Assembly (NCBI GenBank): GCA_017695055.1
Contig: JADILY010000044.1
Span: forward strand, 1-8,355
Length of the DNA: 8,355 nt
Source of the DNA: Merdivivens faecigallinarum
GTDB lineage: Bacteria > Bacteroidota > Bacteroidia > Bacteroidales > UBA932
Direction: 5' to 3'
The notes under the pieces are model-generated. The model saw nothing but the letters and a program-made list of their open reading frames with translations. It searched no databases and was not told the origin of the DNA. Position 1 is the first letter of the stretch, and each line of letters opens with the position of its first letter. Of this stretch, positions 6,656 through 8,355 are shown piece by piece. The translations under genes were made by a program, and so were the position numbers.

Positions 6656-6676
6656 GTTTTAAAGTTTTTCTTTGGA

Positions 6677-6705
6677 AACTGTTATAGAACTGTTAGAAGC
6701 TGTTT
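6677..6705. repeat. Three CTGTT repeats spaced one helical turn apart
   Basis: AACTGTTATAG, AACTGTTAGA and AGCTGTTTAA follow one another, with CTGTT at 6679, 6690 and 6700 (spacing 11 and 10). They sit between the dehydrogenase stop and the xth start. A binding site for a regulator is possible; chance is also possible in so short a stretch. Confidence 0.4.
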
Positions 6706-6717
6706 AAAATTTTAATA

Positions 6718-7869
6718 CTAAAGCCTTTCCTTCAATATCATTTCGACTTTTTCCGGAGTGACGATACCTCCTTCGCCGAGCTTCCAGTGACGGTCACGGA
6801 AACGTTTTACAATCGTATCGATTGTCTCCTGGCCTATCCCGTGCTCGGAAAGTCTCGTTTTCATACCCACGGAGCGGAAAAACTGCTCTGTTTTCCTGAT
6901 TGCCTCATCTATCCTTTCGTCCACGGAACCTTCTCTGATGCCCCAGACCCTTTCGCCGTATTGCAGGAGTTTTCCTTGTTTTTCCTTGCGCATCACGCTC
7001 ATTACTCCAGGGAAAACTATTGCGAGGGTGACTCCGTGGTCGAGCCCGTGAAGGGCAGTCAGTTCATGGCCTATCATGTGTGTCGACCAGTCTTCATCCA
7101 CGCCCATTGCGATAAAGCCGTTGAGCCCCATTGTCGCCGTAAGCATGAAATCCGCGCAGGCGTCATAACTGCGGTCATCCTTCAGGAGTTCCGGGGCGAG
7201 TTCGATGAGTGTCTGCAAGAGGCCTTCAGCCCACCGGTCCATCACTTTCGTGTTGATGCAGGTAGTAAGGTATTGCTCGAAAGTATGGGCATAAATATCC
7301 ACGATTCCGTTGGAAATCTGCCTTTGAGGCAAAGAAAATACGACCGTAGGGTCGAGGATTGAAAACAGCGGAAAGCCCTCCGGGTTGTGGAATGCGTATT
7401 TTTCCTTTGTCGCCCTCCGTGAAATCACCGCTCCGTTGTTCATCTCGGAAGCAGTGGCCGGAAGCGTAAGAACCGTAGCAAACGGAATAGCCTTGCATAC
7501 TGGTGTCTTGCCGATAAGGAAGTCCCACGGGTCGCCGTCGAAATTGGCGCCGGCCGCAATGAACTTGGTCCCGTCAATGACCGAGCCTCCGCCTACAGCC
7601 AATATCATGTCCACCTTGTTTTCCTTGCAGACGGCTATCGCCTTCATCAGCGTATCATAGTCCGGATTGGCTTCTATGCCGCCGAATTCTACGATATCGT
7701 AGCCTTCGAGGGCTTTTTTCACCTGGTCGTAGACTCCGTTCCTGAAGATGGAGCCTCCTCCGTAAGTCATCAATATCTTAGTGCCTTTCCCTATCCTCTC
7801 GGAAAGTTTTGCAATCTGTCCTTTCCCGAAAATCAGTTCGGTCGGGTTCCTGAAATCAAAATTGTGCAT
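6718..7869 (-). CDS. Iron-type (YqhD-like) NAD(P)-dependent alcohol dehydrogenase
   Basis: A 383-residue cytoplasmic group III alcohol dehydrogenase that probably reduces aldehydes to alcohols, close to the YqhD/butanol dehydrogenase branch. The N-terminal nucleotide-binding half has YGGGS at 36-40 and AVGGGSVIDGTKF at 91-103. In YqhD the GGGS stretch with serine at position 40 goes with NADPH preference, so NADPH is likely here. The helical C-terminal half has the expected metal ligands D191 and H195 (GIVDIYAHT), H264 (STHMIGHE) and H278 (HGLDHG), each three residues before its YqhD equivalent. The enzyme is full length. It diverges from the thiol peroxidase gene, and an exact Bacteroidetes promoter faces it at 8020-7989. 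YqhD-type enzymes clear toxic aldehydes from lipid peroxidation in other bacteria, which would suit the peroxidase neighbour, but the substrate is not shown by sequence. Confidence 0.92.
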   Translation of the reverse strand: MHNFDFRNPTELIFGKGQIAKLSERIGKGTKILMTYGGGSIFRNGVYDQVKKALEGYDIVEFGGIEANPDYDTLMKAIAVCKENKVDMILAVGGGSVIDGTKFIAAGANFDGDPWDFLIGKTPVCKAIPFATVLTLPATASEMNNGAVISRRATKEKYAFHNPEGFPLFSILDPTVVFSLPQRQISNGIVDIYAHTFEQYLTTCINTKVMDRWAEGLLQTLIELAPELLKDDRSYDACADFMLTATMGLNGFIAMGVDEDWSTHMIGHELTALHGLDHGVTLAIVFPGVMSVMRKEKQGKLLQYGERVWGIREGSVDERIDEAIRKTEQFFRSVGMKTRLSEHGIGQETIDTIVKRFRDRHWKLGEGGIVTPEKVEMILKERL

Positions 7870-7905
7870 AATTGTTTCGTTTGGTTAAATTAAAAATCGC
7901 TCTTG

Positions 7906-7937
7906 CAAATATACGCAGAAACCGAGAGTAATGAAAA
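7906..7937 (-). promoter_or_regulatory. Second, weaker promoter for the dehydrogenase gene
   Basis: Minus-strand TATATTTG (7913-7906) matches TAnnTTTG exactly. Twenty bases upstream is TTTT instead of TTTG (7937-7934). It lies in repeat copy 1 and ends 36 bases before the dehydrogenase ATG. Confidence 0.4.
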
Positions 7938-7988
7938 CAAACTTGTTTGACTTTCATTACCGAGGTGCTACAGTATATGTGGCGAAGC

Positions 7989-8020
7989 CAAATATACGCA
8001 GAAGCCGAGAGCAGAGCAAA
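7989..8020 (-). promoter_or_regulatory. Exact Bacteroidetes promoter facing the dehydrogenase
   Basis: Minus-strand TTTG (8020-8017), exactly 20 bases, then TATATTTG (7996-7989): a full match to the TTTG-N19-21-TAnnTTTG consensus. Transcription would begin near 7982, giving a leader of about 110 bases that carries repeat copy 1. The -33 box belongs to the hairpin arm and the -7 box to the repeat head. Confidence 0.6.
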
Positions 8021-8061
8021 TGAATTTATTCAAATTGCTATGTTTTCCCTGGGTTCCCCGT

Positions 8062-8084
8062 GGCTTTTCCGGCAGGCTTTTCCG
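8062..8084. repeat. 10-base direct repeat upstream of tpx
   Basis: GGCTTTTCCG occurs at 8062-8071 and 8075-8084, 13 bases apart, about 30 bases before the probable tpx -33 box. It could be an activator site, but nothing identifies the protein. Confidence 0.4.
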
Positions 8085-8114
8085 TACTGCTCATGAATAA
8101 TTTTCGGTCTGAAT

Positions 8115-8145
8115 TTTGCATGTCGGGACGGCTGTTATAATTTTT
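8115..8145 (+). promoter_or_regulatory. Possible tpx promoter
   Basis: TTTG (8115-8118), a 19-base spacer, then TAATTTTT (8138-8145), one mismatch from TAnnTTTG. It would leave a leader of only about 10 bases before the ATG at 8160, short but possible. Confidence 0.35.
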
Positions 8146-8159
8146 AAATTTATTTTTAC

Positions 8160-8355
8160 ATGAACACAGTCACATTGGGAGGAAATAAGATAAACCTCAA
8201 AGGAAGTTTTCCTGTAGCTGGCGAAACAGCCAAGGATTTCACGATGGTGAAGACCGACCTGAGCGAGATGAGCCTCAGCTCTTTAAAAGGCAAAAAAGTA
8301 GTCCTCAACATATTTCCGAGCCTCGACACTGCCGTATGCGCGGCTTCAGTAAGGA
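8160..8355 (+). CDS. tpx: Thiol peroxidase Tpx (3' partial)
   Basis: The first 65 residues of an atypical 2-Cys peroxiredoxin that reduces hydrogen peroxide and organic peroxides in the cytoplasm using thioredoxin. The sequence opens MNTVTLGGNKINLKGSFP, has the thioredoxin-fold stretch GKKVVLNIFPSLDT, and reaches the family motif SLDTAVCAASVR with peroxidatic C60. The frame runs off the right edge before the second (resolving) cysteine. The start is the only in-frame ATG giving the normal Tpx N-terminus. An A/T-rich stretch without a Shine-Dalgarno precedes it, as usual in Bacteroidetes. It is divergent from the dehydrogenase gene. Confidence 0.93.
   Translation, partial: MNTVTLGGNKINLKGSFPVAGETAKDFTMVKTDLSEMSLSSLKGKKVVLNIFPSLDTAVCAASVR

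Larger units (their letters stand above)
7906..8039. repeat. Two intergenic repeat units: conserved 23-base head plus variable hairpin
   Basis: Heads at 7906-7928 and 7989-8011 match at 22 of 23 bases (both begin CAAATATACGCAGAA; the one difference is A/G at position 16). Each head is followed by an unrelated hairpin: copy 1 has GTAATGAAA (7928-7936) pairing with TTTCATTAC (7952-7960) around an inner CAAAC/GTTTG; copy 2 has AGCAA/TTGCT and TGAAT/ATTCA within 8015-8039. Similar intergenic repeats occur in gut Bacteroidales from general knowledge. Each head contains a minus-strand -7 promoter box. Confidence 0.75.

Noticed and set aside
6787..7362. Long plus-strand open frame opposite the alcohol dehydrogenase
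   Set aside because: The minus-strand gene has all metal ligands and the nucleotide-binding motifs; this frame has none.

Overview
The window looks like a chromosome segment from a Bacteroidales bacterium. Supporting signs are lipoproteins with Big_2 and FISUMP domains and acidic residues after the lipobox, promoters of the Bacteroidetes TTTG/TAnnTTTG type, and start codons without clear Shine-Dalgarno sequences. A Rikenellaceae/Alistipes-like host would fit the moderate GC of the right half, but that is only a guess.

Left part (1-2030): the end of an unrecognised protein, then a 48-base gap, then a 507-residue AT-rich reverse transcriptase with all core RT motifs (YRDD catalytic box) and a long helical C-terminal extension. 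This resembles the unknown-group/defence-associated (UG/DRT) RTs and is the most likely novel defence locus here, but the window cuts off its partner gene. Behind it, a good Bacteroidetes promoter drives the first 12 codons of a small XRE-type regulator, which is cut off by an insertion sequence end.

Middle (2028-3110): an IS3-family remnant on the minus strand. It keeps the DDE catalytic domain of OrfB but lacks OrfA and the OrfB N-terminus. Its 220-base non-coding end holds four helically phased TTTACAG heptamers and a perfect 34-bp palindrome. A minus-strand terminator at 3073-3106 ends the next operon.

Right part (3156-8355): ordinary-looking host genes. A two-gene minus-strand operon encodes Big_2-containing surface lipoproteins, the second with a FISUMP domain. 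Its 5' leader has mutually exclusive RNA pairings ending in a U-rich tract, like an attenuator. Upstream on the same strand lie exodeoxyribonuclease III and a YqhD-like iron-type alcohol dehydrogenase. The dehydrogenase diverges from a thiol peroxidase gene that runs off the right edge. The divergent intergenic region holds two copies of a conserved repeat head, each followed by a different hairpin. One copy carries an exact TTTG-N20-TATATTTG promoter facing the dehydrogenase. Peroxidase, aldehyde/alcohol reductase and AP endonuclease together would suit an oxidative-damage neighbourhood, but the sequence does not prove co-regulation.
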